A stretch of 64,000 nucleotides of DNA from Nannocystis sp. RBIL2 (GTDB lineage Bacteria; Myxococcota_A; Polyangia; Nannocystales; Nannocystaceae): NCBI RefSeq assembly GCF_026626745.1, contig NZ_JAPNJW010000001.1:1133501-1197500 (forward strand), written 5' to 3'. Shown piece after piece: positions 9,420-17,730 of this stretch. Under the pieces are notes generated by a model. The model saw nothing but the letters and a program-made list of their open reading frames with translations, did no database searches and was not told where the DNA came from. A program made the position numbers and the translations under genes. Position 1 is the stretch's first letter. Each line of letters opens with the position of its first letter.

Positions 9420-10880
9420 GTGTTGCGTCGCACTGCCCTGCGAACCCGCCGTGAGTCTGCGCCGCCGTCCCGCGCCGAAGGTGCGAGTCCCCGTCCGCGG
9501 CCGATCACCATGGCCGCGAGCGACCTCAGCGGCGATCGCCGGACTCGCGGCGTCCGACGCACGATCGCGGCCGTCCCGCTCGCGCTGATCGCCGCCCTCG
9601 CCTGCGGTCACGGCGCGCCCACCGGCCCGGCGGTGGCCGCCAGCCCGGAGACCACCAGTCCTTCGGGACATGCCCCTCCGGCCAGCTCCTCCGCGACTAC
9701 CGGCGGCATGTCGCAGCCGCGGGCCGAGGCGCTCACCAAGAAGATCATGGAGGCGGTGGCCGCCGCCCGCGGCCTGCCGATCACCGGGGGCGTGGCGGTC
9801 GAGGTGCTGAGCCGCGGCGACGTGCGCCTGTTCGCCGAGAAGTCGATGTACGAGCACCACAGCCGCGACGAGATCCGGCTGTTCACCCGCATCGAGGCCA
9901 GCCTCGGGGTGCTGCCGCCCGGCGCTGACGGCGAGCAGATCTTGCTCGACATGCTCGAGCTCGGCGTGATGGGCATCTACGAGCCCAAGAAGAAGGCGAT
10001 GCTGATCGGCACCCACGTCAGCGAGGCGCAGCTCGACATGGTGGTCGGTCACGAGATCGCCCACGGCCTCCAGGACATGCACTTCGACCTGCTGCGGCTG
10101 CAGAAGCCGATCCCCGGCGACAGCGACGCCGAGACCGCCCGCACCTTCCTGGTCGAGGGCGACGCGCAGGCGGCCTACCTCGCCTGGGTGTCCGGCCCGA
10201 GCGGCCTGTCGGCGATCCCTCCCGAGGTCCTGGCCACCGTCGGCGACCAGGCCCTGAGCCTGTCGTCGATGCTCGACCACCCGATCCTCAACCGCTCGCT
10301 GCAGCTGCCCTACGCCGACGGCGCGGCCACGGTCGCGGCGCTGGTGCGCGAGAAGGGCTGGGCCGCCGTCGACGCGCTCTACCGCGACCTTCCGACCACC
10401 AGCGAGCAGATGCTGCACGTCGACAAGCTGATCGCCCGCGAGCCGGCCGTGCCCGTGAAGGCCGACCCGAAGGCGCTGGCCGCCGCCCTGCCCGAGCACG
10501 CGCTGGTGTGGCAGGACACCCTCGGCGAGTCGACGCTCCTGTGCATGCTGGCCGACTCGGTGCCGACCAGCGACGCCCGCGCCGCCGCGGCCGGCTGGGG
10601 CGGTGACCGCCTGCTGGTGTTCGACCGCAAGACCGGCCCCGACGTGACGCCGCTGGTGATCGGGATGGTCGCCTGGGACTCCGAGGCCGACGCCCGCGAG
10701 TTCGAGGCGGCTTTTAATAAGTACCTGATGGAGAAGATGCCGACGACGTCGCTGGTCCGCCGCCGCGCCGACCGCGTGCTGTTCGCCACCGGCGTCCCCC
10801 AGGGCCTCGGCGGCGCGCTCGATCCCGCCGCCTGGAACGCCTTCCCGCCGGCACCCCGCGCGAAGGGACAGGCCTCCTAG
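9420..10880 (+). CDS. secreted lipoprotein, putative zinc metallopeptidase
   Basis: 486 residues from GTG 9420, which has TACCCT 7 nt upstream. ATG 9510 is an alternative that gives a more usual lipoprotein signal: basic RRTRGVRR, hydrophobic stretch, lipobox ALAC. A Ser/Thr/Pro-rich linker follows; 14-bp repeat sequence (9661-9680) lies in it. The core has HEIAHGLQD, a zinc-binding HExxH motif, and downstream LVEGDAQAAY supplying a plausible third ligand. This layout is common in myxobacterial surface proteins. Substrate unknown. The last part (DVTPLVIGMVAWDSEADAREFEAAFNKYL) looks like a separate small alpha/beta domain. Divergent from mfd. Confidence 0.8.
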   Translation: MLRRTALRTRRESAPPSRAEGASPRPRPITMAASDLSGDRRTRGVRRTIAAVPLALIAALACGHGAPTGPAVAASPETTSPSGHAPPASSSATTGGMSQPRAEALTKKIMEAVAAARGLPITGGVAVEVLSRGDVRLFAEKSMYEHHSRDEIRLFTRIEASLGVLPPGADGEQILLDMLELGVMGIYEPKKKAMLIGTHVSEAQLDMVVGHEIAHGLQDMHFDLLRLQKPIPGDSDAETARTFLVEGDAQAAYLAWVSGPSGLSAIPPEVLATVGDQALSLSSMLDHPILNRSLQLPYADGAATVAALVREKGWAAVDALYRDLPTTSEQMLHVDKLIAREPAVPVKADPKALAAALPEHALVWQDTLGESTLLCMLADSVPTSDARAAAAGWGGDRLLVFDRKTGPDVTPLVIGMVAWDSEADAREFEAAFNKYLMEKMPTTSLVRRRADRVLFATGVPQGLGGALDPAAWNAFPPAPRAKGQAS

Positions 10881-10935
10881 GACAGGTCCCCGAGGCCATG
10901 CTCTTTGGGACATGTGCTTCAGGGCATGTCTCAAA
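10865..10935. repeat. 14-bp repeat, 5 units, intergenic
   Basis: Cores CAGG, CAGG, CATG, CATG, CATG at 10869, 10883, 10897, 10911 and 10925, all 14 nt apart. It starts over the stop codon of the peptidase gene. Confidence 0.85.
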
Positions 10936-11041
10936 GAGCAGCGCTCGGCCGACGATCGCGCCGGCGCCGAGACCGTGCGTGCTGCTCTCGGCGCGCCGCA
11001 TCGTCCACGACCCGCTGCCCCGGGCACGGACCCGCCCGCAG

Positions 11042-11758
11042 TCAGGCCTCGGCCTCGTCGCCGTGGCGCAGCTTCCGCTCGCGCTCCCAGGCCAAGTACC
11101 ACTCCTTGCCGAGCGTCCGCCGCGGCCTCCCGTAGGGCCGGTCGGTGAGGGCGAGGCCGGCGATCCGGTCGGTGCGGAAGTGGCGGAACGCGGCGCGGAG
11201 GCAGCACCAGGCGGCGACGATCTGCTTGCCCTCGTAGTAGGCGATCTGCACCGGCCAGATGTCGCGCTCGCTGGTGCGGCCGCCCTCGTCCGCGTAGCGC
11301 AGCGCCAGCGCCCGCTCCTGCCGCATGGCCTGGCGCACGAGCCCGAGCACCGGCACCGGCGCGGCCTCGCCGCGCAGGACCACGGGCCACAGGCCGAGGT
11401 CGTCGATGCGCCCGCGCAGGTCGTCGGGCGACGCAGTGGCGATCTTGGCGAGGGCGTTCCTGGCGGCCCCGGCGAGCCCTTCGTCGGCCTGCCCCCCGAC
11501 CCACCGTGCGCCCAGTACCAGCGCCTCGAGCTCCTCGGCAGTGAACATCAGCGGCGGCAAGAAGAAGCCGGCGCGCAACACGTAGCCGACCCCGGCCTCG
11601 CCGTCGATCGGCGCGCCGAGGCCGATCAGCGTCTGCACGTCGCGGTAGAGCGTCCGCACCGAGACTCCCTGCTCCTCCGCCAGCTGCGCCGCAGTGACCG
11701 GGTGGCGATGCCGGCGAAGCGCGTCCATCACCGCGAAGAGCCGCTGCGTCCTGTCCAT
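11042..11758 (-). CDS. YafY-family transcriptional regulator (HTH + WYL)
   Basis: About 238 residues. An N-terminal winged helix (MDRTQRLFAVMDALRRHRHP...VTAAQLAEEQGVSVRTLYRDVQTL) is followed by the PYGEAGVGYVL-type turn of this family, here DGEAGVGYVLRAGFFLPPL, and a WYL-type ligand domain (YYEGKQIVAAWCCLRAAFRHFRTDRIAGL). Such proteins usually sense small ligands or nucleic acids and repress nearby genes. ATG 11758 fits the family start; ATG 11770 is also possible. The divergent esterase gene at 12167 is a possible target. Confidence 0.9.
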   Translation of the reverse strand: MDRTQRLFAVMDALRRHRHPVTAAQLAEEQGVSVRTLYRDVQTLIGLGAPIDGEAGVGYVLRAGFFLPPLMFTAEELEALVLGARWVGGQADEGLAGAARNALAKIATASPDDLRGRIDDLGLWPVVLRGEAAPVPVLGLVRQAMRQERALALRYADEGGRTSERDIWPVQIAYYEGKQIVAAWCCLRAAFRHFRTDRIAGLALTDRPYGRPRRTLGKEWYLAWERERKLRHGDEAEA

Positions 11759-11770
11759 CGCCGCGACCAT

Positions 11771-12155
11771 CGCAAAAAGGCCGCCAGTCTGTCGAGAGCG
11801 CCGCAGCCCGCGGACTGACGGCCAACGCAGCCTCCCGGAGCCGACACGGCTCAGCCGGCGAGCCGGAGATTCGCCCGCGCCGGCCTACTGGCGAGCCGCA
11901 GGTTCGTCCTCGGCGACGCCGTCGCGTCAGCGACCGCAGCTTCGCCGTGCCGACGCCGTCGCATGGCGACCGCAGCTTCGCCCATGAGCCAGGGTTTTCG
12001 CGGGGTATGGCGCGATCGGTCGGCGCGTCCGCGCCGCGGGGCCGCGCGATCGCCGACATGCCCGTCCACGGGCGTCTGCGGCCGCTTTTCCGCGATGTGA
12101 GGAGAAACGCCGGACGGACGCGTGCCGACCCGCGGCATCCGACTATGCACTCTTC
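11771..12155. other. intergenic region with short degenerate direct repeats
   Basis: No supported gene. It holds two near copies of GACGCCGTCGC...GCGACCGCAGCTTCGCC (about 11918-11950 and 11951-11981) and two of GGCGAGCCGSAG...TTCG (about 11858-11910). Confidence 0.4.
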
Positions 12156-12166
12156 AGGAGAGCGTC

Positions 12167-12940
12167 ATGGCCACGCACGTCATCTACAAACTCGGCCCGT
12201 TCAGCCTGCCCAAGTTCGCCGGCGAGCGTCACGTCCGCGTCTATCTCCCCACGGAGCGGTCGGACGCGCCGCTGCCGGTGCTCTACATCTTCGACGGGCA
12301 GAACATCTTCCACGACGACCCTTCGATGTGCGGAGGTTGGTACCTGCACCACGCCGCCCACGACCTGCACGCCATCGGCAAGCCAGCCCCCGTGATCGTC
12401 GGCATCGATCACGGCGGGGCCGATCGGATCCACGAATTGTCGCCGTTCGCGTGGGAGGACAGCCGCGGCGAGGCCGACCACCTGATCGACTGGGTGACGG
12501 ACGAGCTGGCGCCGCGGATCCAGCGCGAATTCACGGTCCGCAGCGACGCGCCCGGGACCGCGATCGGCGGCTCGTCGATGGGCGGGCTAGCCGCGCTTTA
12601 CGCCCACTTCCGCCGCCCCGACGTGTTCGGCGCCGCCCTGTGTATGTCGCCCTCGCTGTGGGTCGCCGAGCGCCAGATCTACGACAAGCTGTCCGAGTTC
12701 TCGCGCCCCGCGCCCTCGCGGATCTACGTCGACGCCGGCGCCCACGAGGGCGACATGCTGTCCGACGCCGAACGCCTGGTCGCCCAGCTCCGCTCCGCCG
12801 GCTACGGCGACGACGAGCTCATGTGGCGCCCCGATCCCTACGGCGCCCACTCCGAGCACCACTGGCGCAAGCGCGCCCCCGAGGCCCTCGAGTGGCTGTT
12901 CACCGCGCGCGCCGACGCCGAGGCCCGCGACGCCGCCTGA
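12167..12940 (+). CDS. putative esterase, alpha/beta hydrolase fold (Fes/esterase D type)
   Basis: 257 residues. Start ATG 12167 follows AGGAGA with good spacing. Motifs: an early beta strand pattern PLPVLYIFDGQNIF, nucleophile elbow GGSSMGG, an acid candidate in YVDAGAHEGD, and a late His in HSEHHWRKRAPEALEWLF. This matches the family of enterochelin-esterase-like and S-formylglutathione-hydrolase-like proteins. There is no signal peptide, so it is probably cytoplasmic. Substrate cannot be told. It stands alone on the plus strand, opposite a YafY-type regulator. Confidence 0.85.
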   Translation: MATHVIYKLGPFSLPKFAGERHVRVYLPTERSDAPLPVLYIFDGQNIFHDDPSMCGGWYLHHAAHDLHAIGKPAPVIVGIDHGGADRIHELSPFAWEDSRGEADHLIDWVTDELAPRIQREFTVRSDAPGTAIGGSSMGGLAALYAHFRRPDVFGAALCMSPSLWVAERQIYDKLSEFSRPAPSRIYVDAGAHEGDMLSDAERLVAQLRSAGYGDDELMWRPDPYGAHSEHHWRKRAPEALEWLFTARADAEARDAA

Positions 12941-12969
12941 GCCGACCGACCTTGGGTCGCGCAACCTCT

Positions 12970-13046
12970 CGGGACATGTCCTTCACGGCATGTCCCATCG
13001 AACATTTTTGAAGGGACATGTCCGATTCGACATGTCCTCTCATGAC
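12970..13046. repeat. 14-bp repeat, 5-6 units, intergenic
   Basis: Cores at 12975, 12989, 13003, 13017 and 13031, spaced 14 nt, then a degenerate unit. One of the longest arrays in the window. Confidence 0.85.
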
Positions 13047-13525
13047 ATTCAGCGAACGGACCTCCGCTCCCGCTCGTGACCTCGCCGTGCATCTGCGAGC
13101 GGCAGCGTCGGCTCTCGACCGCGGGCCCTGTATTCTCGCCTCTCCGCGCGGTAGCGACCCGTTTCGCGCGTGAACAGGCCGCCGTTTGGCCGCGCGCGTG
13201 GAGGTTCGTGAGTTCCGCCGCGAGCGGGCCCCGGATCTCGGCTCCGCCGCCCGTCCCCGCCTTCAGGAGAGCTCCCGGAGGACGGGGGCCGGGGCGCCCT
13301 GGCACCGAGTTCCGCAGACCGAGGCAATTCTCGTCGAGGAGGACGCCGGCCCGCACGAAGGTCGAGGACTGTCCGAGGGGACAGGGCGCCCCGGACACCG
13401 GCCCCGCGACCCTCGCCGCGCATCGATCCGGGGCCCGCTCGCGGCGTGCGATCGCCGTCGCGTCACCCACGTCCCGCCCGGTCGTGCCCCCGCGCTAGCA
13501 AGCCAGGCGACCCGCAGCGTCACTG

Positions 13526-13542
13526 CTGACACGGGTTGTCAG
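13526..13542. promoter_or_regulatory. inverted repeat CTGACA-5-TGTCAG
   Basis: Six-base palindromic arms about 58 nt before the epoxide hydrolase start. Candidate operator; nothing further supports it. Confidence 0.3.
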
Positions 13543-13599
13543 GAGGGGTGGAGCACCTTCGCAGGCAGGCAAGAGCAACCCGCCGCCAAGGAGCCCACC

Positions 13600-14730
13600 A
13601 TGACCCTCACGCCCTTCACCCTCTCCGTGCCCGAGGCCCAGCTCGTCGACCTGCGCGAGCGCCTGGCCATGACCCGTTTCCCGAGCGAGCTCCCCGAAGT
13701 CGGCTGGGAGCGCGGCCCCTCCCTTGCCGTCGTGCGCGACCTGTGCCGCTACTGGCAGCACGGCTTCGACTGGCGCGCAGTCGAGGCCGCCCTCAACCGT
13801 CACCCGCAGTACATCGCCGACATCGACGGCCAGCCGATCCACCTCCTCCACGTCCGCTCGCCGCACCCCGAGGCCCGGCCGCTCCTCCTGATCCACGGCT
13901 GGCCTGGCACCGTCCTCGAGTACGTCCACCTGATCGACGCCCTCACCGATCCGGTCGCCCACGGCGGGCGGCCCGAGGACGCCTTCCACCTCGTCCTGCC
14001 CTCCGTGCCCGGCTTCGGCTTCGCCGGCCCGACCCGCGACAAGGGCTGGAGCCCCGAGCGCGTCGCCCGGGCCTTCGTCCAGCTCATGGTCGAGCTCGGC
14101 TACGAGCGTTTCGGCGTCCACGGCAACGACTTCGGCTCGATCGCCGGCCGCGAGATCGCCCTGTTCGCGCCCGAGCGGCTCATCGGCGCCCACGTCACCC
14201 AGTTCTTCGCCTTCCCCTCCGGCGACCCCGAGGAGTTCGCCGCGCTCACCCCCGACGATCACGAGCGGCTCGCCGAGCTCGCGCTGTTCGGCGAGCGCGA
14301 CGGTTACAACCAGATCATGGGCAAGCGCCCGCAGGCCCTGGCCTACGCGCTGAACGACTCGCCCGCGGGCCTCTTGGCGTGGAACCTCGACCTCCTGCTC
14401 ACCTTCGGCGATCGCCCGCACCAGCTCACGCCCGACCAGATCCTCGCCGGCGTCACGATCTTCTGGCTGACCCAGACCGCCGGCTCCGCCGCCGCGCTCT
14501 ACTTCGAGGCCGGGCGGTCCGGCGCGTGGGAGAAGCCCGACCGGACCACCGCGCCGATGGGCGTCTCCGTGTTTCGCCACGACTTTCGCTCGGTCCGCCG
14601 GTTCGCCGAGCGCTACCACGAGCGCATCGTCTTCTGGGCCGAGCACGACCGCGGCGGGCACTTCGCCTCGCTCGAGGTCCCCGAGCTGCTCCTCGCCGAC
14701 CTGCGCGCCTTCTTCGCCGCGCTGCGCTGA
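13600..14730 (+). CDS. epoxide hydrolase (alpha/beta hydrolase with EHN domain)
   Basis: 376 residues. ATG 13600 follows AAGGAG. The N-terminal EHN domain (PFTLSVPEAQLVDLRERLAMTRFP) precedes the alpha/beta hydrolase core. Catalytic features: oxyanion motif HGWPG, nucleophile Asp in HGNDFGS, late His in RGGHFASLE, and a Tyr-rich cap. Full length for microsomal-type epoxide hydrolases, which open epoxides to diols. It is monocistronic. The last 94 bp are followed by a degenerate copy of themselves (14759-14846). Confidence 0.92.
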   Translation: MTLTPFTLSVPEAQLVDLRERLAMTRFPSELPEVGWERGPSLAVVRDLCRYWQHGFDWRAVEAALNRHPQYIADIDGQPIHLLHVRSPHPEARPLLLIHGWPGTVLEYVHLIDALTDPVAHGGRPEDAFHLVLPSVPGFGFAGPTRDKGWSPERVARAFVQLMVELGYERFGVHGNDFGSIAGREIALFAPERLIGAHVTQFFAFPSGDPEEFAALTPDDHERLAELALFGERDGYNQIMGKRPQALAYALNDSPAGLLAWNLDLLLTFGDRPHQLTPDQILAGVTIFWLTQTAGSAAALYFEAGRSGAWEKPDRTTAPMGVSVFRHDFRSVRRFAERYHERIVFWAEHDRGGHFASLEVPELLLADLRAFFAALR

Positions 14731-14846
14731 CGCTCGCCACGGCGGCCGCGGACCGAAGTGCCGCCTCGCTCGCGACCCCCGAGCGGCTCGCCGACCCGCG
14801 CGCCTTCTTCGCCGCGCTGCGCCGACACTCGCCACGGGCGCGGACC
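14661..14846. repeat. degenerate tandem copy of the epoxide hydrolase 3' end
   Basis: Bases 14661-14754 (last 70 bp of the gene plus 24 bp beyond) recur imperfectly at 14759-14846. Shared core GCGCCTTCTTCGCCGCGCTG, then CTCGCCACGG and GCGGACC. The second copy has lost the stop codon. Confidence 0.8.
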
Positions 14847-14927
14847 CAAGCGCGCCCGGCAGGCGCCGCCGCGGGCGCCCCGGCGGCGTTTTCCGCCTCC
14901 GTCCTCGCCGGGCCCGGCGGCCGCGGC

Positions 14928-14933
14928 TAGAAT
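14928..14933 (+). promoter_or_regulatory. -10 box TAGAAT
   Basis: Lies 9 nt before GTG 14943 with no ribosome binding site between. Confidence 0.4.
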
Positions 14934-14942
14934 CGGCCGGAC

Positions 14943-15203
14943 GTGTCGCCCGCTCGCCGCGCCCCCGGGACCGCCCTGCTCCGCTCGCTCGCGCCCGCGC
15001 GTGATCGCGGCGGGGGGCGCCCGCCGGGCTCGTGGCTGGCCTCGCTATCAGCGTCGACCGGGCCGCTCACGGGCCGCCCGTCCTTCGTGAAATGGCCGAT
15101 GCGCCAGGTCTCTTGCGACATGTCCGTACGGACATCCCGACGAACCCCGCGCTCCGCGGCTCGTCCCGCCCCCTGCGCGCCCCCGACGCGAGGTGTCCGA
15201 TGA
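14943..15203 (+). CDS. leaderless upstream ORF, 86 residues
   Basis: GTG 14943 follows TAGAAT by 9 nt. The TGA overlaps the ATG of the next gene (ATGA at 15200-15203). The product is Arg/Pro/Ser-rich, partly encoded by 14-bp repeats, and looks unconserved. It may exist for translational coupling. It could also be chance. Confidence 0.35.
   Translation: MSPARRAPGTALLRSLAPARDRGGGRPPGSWLASLSASTGPLTGRPSFVKWPMRQVSCDMSVRTSRRTPRSAARPAPCAPPTRGVR
15101..15140. repeat. 14-bp repeat, 3 units
   Basis: Cores at 15105 (CAGG), 15119 (CATG) and 15133 (CATC), 14 nt apart. A further pair lies at 15206 and 15220 and encodes the first residues of the next gene. Confidence 0.8.
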
Positions 15204-17146
15204 GCCAGGTCCCCCGCGACATGTCCGAACGCGCAGCCACTGCCGCGCCGAGGGTCACCCGCCTGGTGCGGGCCGCCGCTCGCCGCGAGCGCATCGCCGA
15301 CGCCGCGGCCCTGCTCACCCGCGTCGCCTTGCCGCTCGGCTGCGCGATCGCGGCGGTCGCCATCGTCGCTAACCGCCGCCTCGACGCCCCCGCCTGGCTG
15401 GCCTGGCTCGGCCTCGCCCCGGCCGTCGTCGTGCTCGTCTACGCGGCCGTTCGCCGGACCCGGCCGCGGCGGGTCGCGCGACGGATCGACGCCCACTACG
15501 GCCTCCACGACCTGATCGGCAACGCGCTCGAGTTCGCGGGCAGCCCCGCGACCCGCGACCCCGAGGCCGCCGACCTGATGGCCCTGCACGTCGCCGACGC
15601 CGAGGCGGCCGCGCCCGCGATCGACCCGCGCCCGGTCGTCCCGCTGCGCCCGCCCGGGCTGCGCGCGCACGACTTCGCCGCGGTGGCCCTGCTCGCGCTG
15701 GCGACCCTGGTCCCGCGCCCGCCGCCGCCGGAGCTCGAGGACGATGTCCCTCCGGACATGCCCCCCGAGACAGCCCAGGCCGCGGCCAAGAAGCCGCCCG
15801 CCGATCGGGTCCTGGCCGAGCCGCTGCGCGAGGACCTGCGCGCGCTCAAGGAGGGCGAGGACCGGGCCGCCGCGCTGGCCGAGCGGATGCTGCAGATCCT
15901 CGACGCCTACGGGCGCGGCGAGCTCGACCGCGAGGCCGCGTACGCCCAGCTCGAGGAGCTCGACAAGTCGCTGGCCGAGGCCGAGGCCGACCTCGAGGCG
16001 CGCATGGAAGAAGATCCGGCGGTGCTGGCCGAGGGCGTGCGCCAGCTGTCGGAGGCGCTGAAGCAGGAAGAGATCACGCAGGACGCGGCCGAGGCGCTGG
16101 CGCGCGGCGACGGCGACCAGGCCGAGAAGTCGCTGGCCGACGCGGAGGCCGAGGCCGAGGCGAGCGACGAGGCCGAGCGCTCGCTGCAGCGCGCGATGCA
16201 GCAGGCCGAGAAGGCGCTCGGCAAGGCGGCCGGCGAGAACACCGACACCGCGTCGCAGCTGGCCGAGGCCGAGCGCCGGCTCAAGCGCCAGCAGGAGCAG
16301 CCCGCCGCCGACCCCGAGGAGCAGGAGCGCCGGCTGAAGAAGCAGCAGCAGAAGGTCGAGGAGCTGCGCCGCCAGCACGAGCGCGAGAAGGCGGCCCAGC
16401 GCAAGCTCGACGAGCTGCGCCGCCAGGCCAACGACGCTCAGAAGGGCCAGCAGGGCTCGCAGCAGAAGAAGCGCGCGCTCGAGCAGCTGCGCCGCGGGGC
16501 CGGCGACGCCGCCCGCAAGGCCTCACAGTCGCGCCGCCTCGGCCAGGCCCGCGACGACCTCGAGGAGGCCAAGAGCTTCATGCGCCGCGCCGGCCAGGGC
16601 GGCGAGCAGGACGACAAGCGCAAGCAGCAGATGCAGAAGTTCGCCAAGGCGGCCAAGGGCAAGCGCGGCGACAAGAAGGAAGGCCCGACCATGCTGGTCG
16701 AGGGCGACCTCGGCGACGGCGAGCCGTCGATGCAGATGGAGGGTGACTCGGGCGGCGACCCGCAAGACAGCGGCGACGGCGGCGACCCGCAAGACAGCGG
16801 CGACTCGGGCGGCGACGGCCAGGACAGCCAGGGCCAGGACTCCGCCGGCGACGGCCAGGCCCAGGGCGACGGCATGGGCCAGGGCTCGGCGGAAGCGCTC
16901 GGCGACCCCACCGGCCTCAAGGTCAAGCCGAAGGACGTCCGCGTCGACCCCAAGCAGGGCAAGGGCACCACCAAGGCGGAGATCATCAAGACCGCCAGCC
17001 AGGAAGGCTTCGCCTCGGCGCCCTACCGCGACATGTACCGCGACTACAAGTCGTTCGCCCAGAGCACGCTCGACAGCGAGGCCCTGCCGGCCGAGCAGCG
17101 CCGCCGCGTCAAGCGCTACTTCCAGATGATCCAGCCGCGCAAGTGA
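15200..17146 (+). CDS. membrane-anchored coiled-coil protein, DUF4175-like
   Basis: 648 residues from ATG 15200, preceded by GAGGTG. Two membrane helices near residues 40-75 and one near 160 are followed by a long Glu/Ala/Lys/Arg coiled coil (about 230-460). Then come a Gly/Asp/Ser/Gln-rich region with near-repeats (GDPQDSGD) and a conserved-looking end (SAPYRDMYRDYKSFAQSTLDSEALPAEQRRRVKRYFQMIQPRK). That end is typical of large proteins found with MoxR/Bat systems, but no MoxR or VWA gene is present here. The protein may act as a scaffold at the membrane. 14-bp repeats occur in the N-terminus and at 15742-15776. Its 3' end is partly duplicated downstream. Confidence 0.75.
   Translation: MSQVPRDMSERAATAAPRVTRLVRAAARRERIADAAALLTRVALPLGCAIAAVAIVANRRLDAPAWLAWLGLAPAVVVLVYAAVRRTRPRRVARRIDAHYGLHDLIGNALEFAGSPATRDPEAADLMALHVADAEAAAPAIDPRPVVPLRPPGLRAHDFAAVALLALATLVPRPPPPELEDDVPPDMPPETAQAAAKKPPADRVLAEPLREDLRALKEGEDRAAALAERMLQILDAYGRGELDREAAYAQLEELDKSLAEAEADLEARMEEDPAVLAEGVRQLSEALKQEEITQDAAEALARGDGDQAEKSLADAEAEAEASDEAERSLQRAMQQAEKALGKAAGENTDTASQLAEAERRLKRQQEQPAADPEEQERRLKKQQQKVEELRRQHEREKAAQRKLDELRRQANDAQKGQQGSQQKKRALEQLRRGAGDAARKASQSRRLGQARDDLEEAKSFMRRAGQGGEQDDKRKQQMQKFAKAAKGKRGDKKEGPTMLVEGDLGDGEPSMQMEGDSGGDPQDSGDGGDPQDSGDSGGDGQDSQGQDSAGDGQAQGDGMGQGSAEALGDPTGLKVKPKDVRVDPKQGKGTTKAEIIKTASQEGFASAPYRDMYRDYKSFAQSTLDSEALPAEQRRRVKRYFQMIQPRK
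15742..15776. repeat. 14-bp repeat, 3 units, in coding sequence
   Basis: Cores at 15743, 15757 and 15771, translated as part of the linker after the third membrane helix. Confidence 0.75.
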
Positions 17147-17199
17147 TGGGCATGGCCCAGAGGACATGTCGTGCGCGACATGTCGCCTCGGACATCCAC
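17147..17199. repeat. 14-bp repeat, 4 units
   Basis: Cores at 17151, 17165, 17179 and 17193, directly after the stop codon. Confidence 0.85.
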
Positions 17200-17288
17200 A
17201 GCCAGGAAGGCTTCGCCTCTGCGCCCTACCTCCGGCCGAGCAGCGCCGCCGCGTCAAGCGCTACTTCCAGATGATCCAGCCGCGCAAG
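17200..17288 (+). repeat. shortened copy of the preceding gene's 3' end
   Basis: Near-identical to 16997-17026 joined to 17087-17145, with the 60 bases between missing. It is followed, like the original, by GGCATGGCC and a 14-bp repeat array. It is out of frame, so not a functional tail. Confidence 0.85.
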
Positions 17289-17291
17289 GGA

Positions 17292-17360
17292 TAGGCATGG
17301 CCCGCAGGCATGTCGTTCGAGACATGTCTCATCGGACATGCTCGACAGGACATGCCACGA
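17292..17360. repeat. 14-bp repeat, 5 units
   Basis: Cores at 17296, 17309, 17323, 17337 and 17351; all steps but the first are 14 nt. No gene is supported between here and 17730. Confidence 0.85.
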
Positions 17361-17718
17361 AGACAAGCGCTGCAGACGGTCGGGCGCCTCGGACGTGGGA
17401 TGCGGCGGACTCTCCGAAGTCGCCGTCCGTGGCCCGTACGGTCCGGGACGTGCCGGGCTGCTCTTGCGAATCATCGAGACACGACCCCCGAACTCGCCCT
17501 TCCTCGCCCGTACGAACCCGACGGGCCGGGCCGACGATGCGAATCACTGGCGACACGGATGGCTCCCCGAGCGCGGCACCATCGCTCCGGTCGCTACAGC
17601 CCGCGCCCACTTCGCCGTTTGGGGTGTCGTGCGCCCCATCGTGTCGCGATCCCCATTCCAGGCGCCACCTCGACCCGCCGGAGCTCGAGCGGCAGTACCG
17701 GTGAGCCTGCGGGCGCGG

Positions 17719-17724
17719 TACCCT
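17719..17724 (+). promoter_or_regulatory. -10 box TACCCT, leaderless-type
   Basis: Six nt before ATG 17731; no ribosome binding site. Confidence 0.45.
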
Positions 17725-17730
17725 CGCGGC

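Larger units (their letters stand above)
12941..13599. other. 659-bp intergenic region
   Basis: No supported gene despite open frames on both strands, which is expected at this GC content. It holds a long 14-bp repeat array (12970-13046) and a small inverted repeat (13526-13542). Confidence 0.45.

Noticed and set aside
12970..13046. Possible CRISPR array
   Set aside because: Units are 14 bp with almost no unique spacer; this is the dispersed 14-bp family, and there are no cas genes.
12941..13599. Small ORFs on both strands (such as 13049-13423 and 13076-13498)
   Set aside because: No start signals, no recognisable protein pattern, and mutually overlapping; best seen as chance frames.
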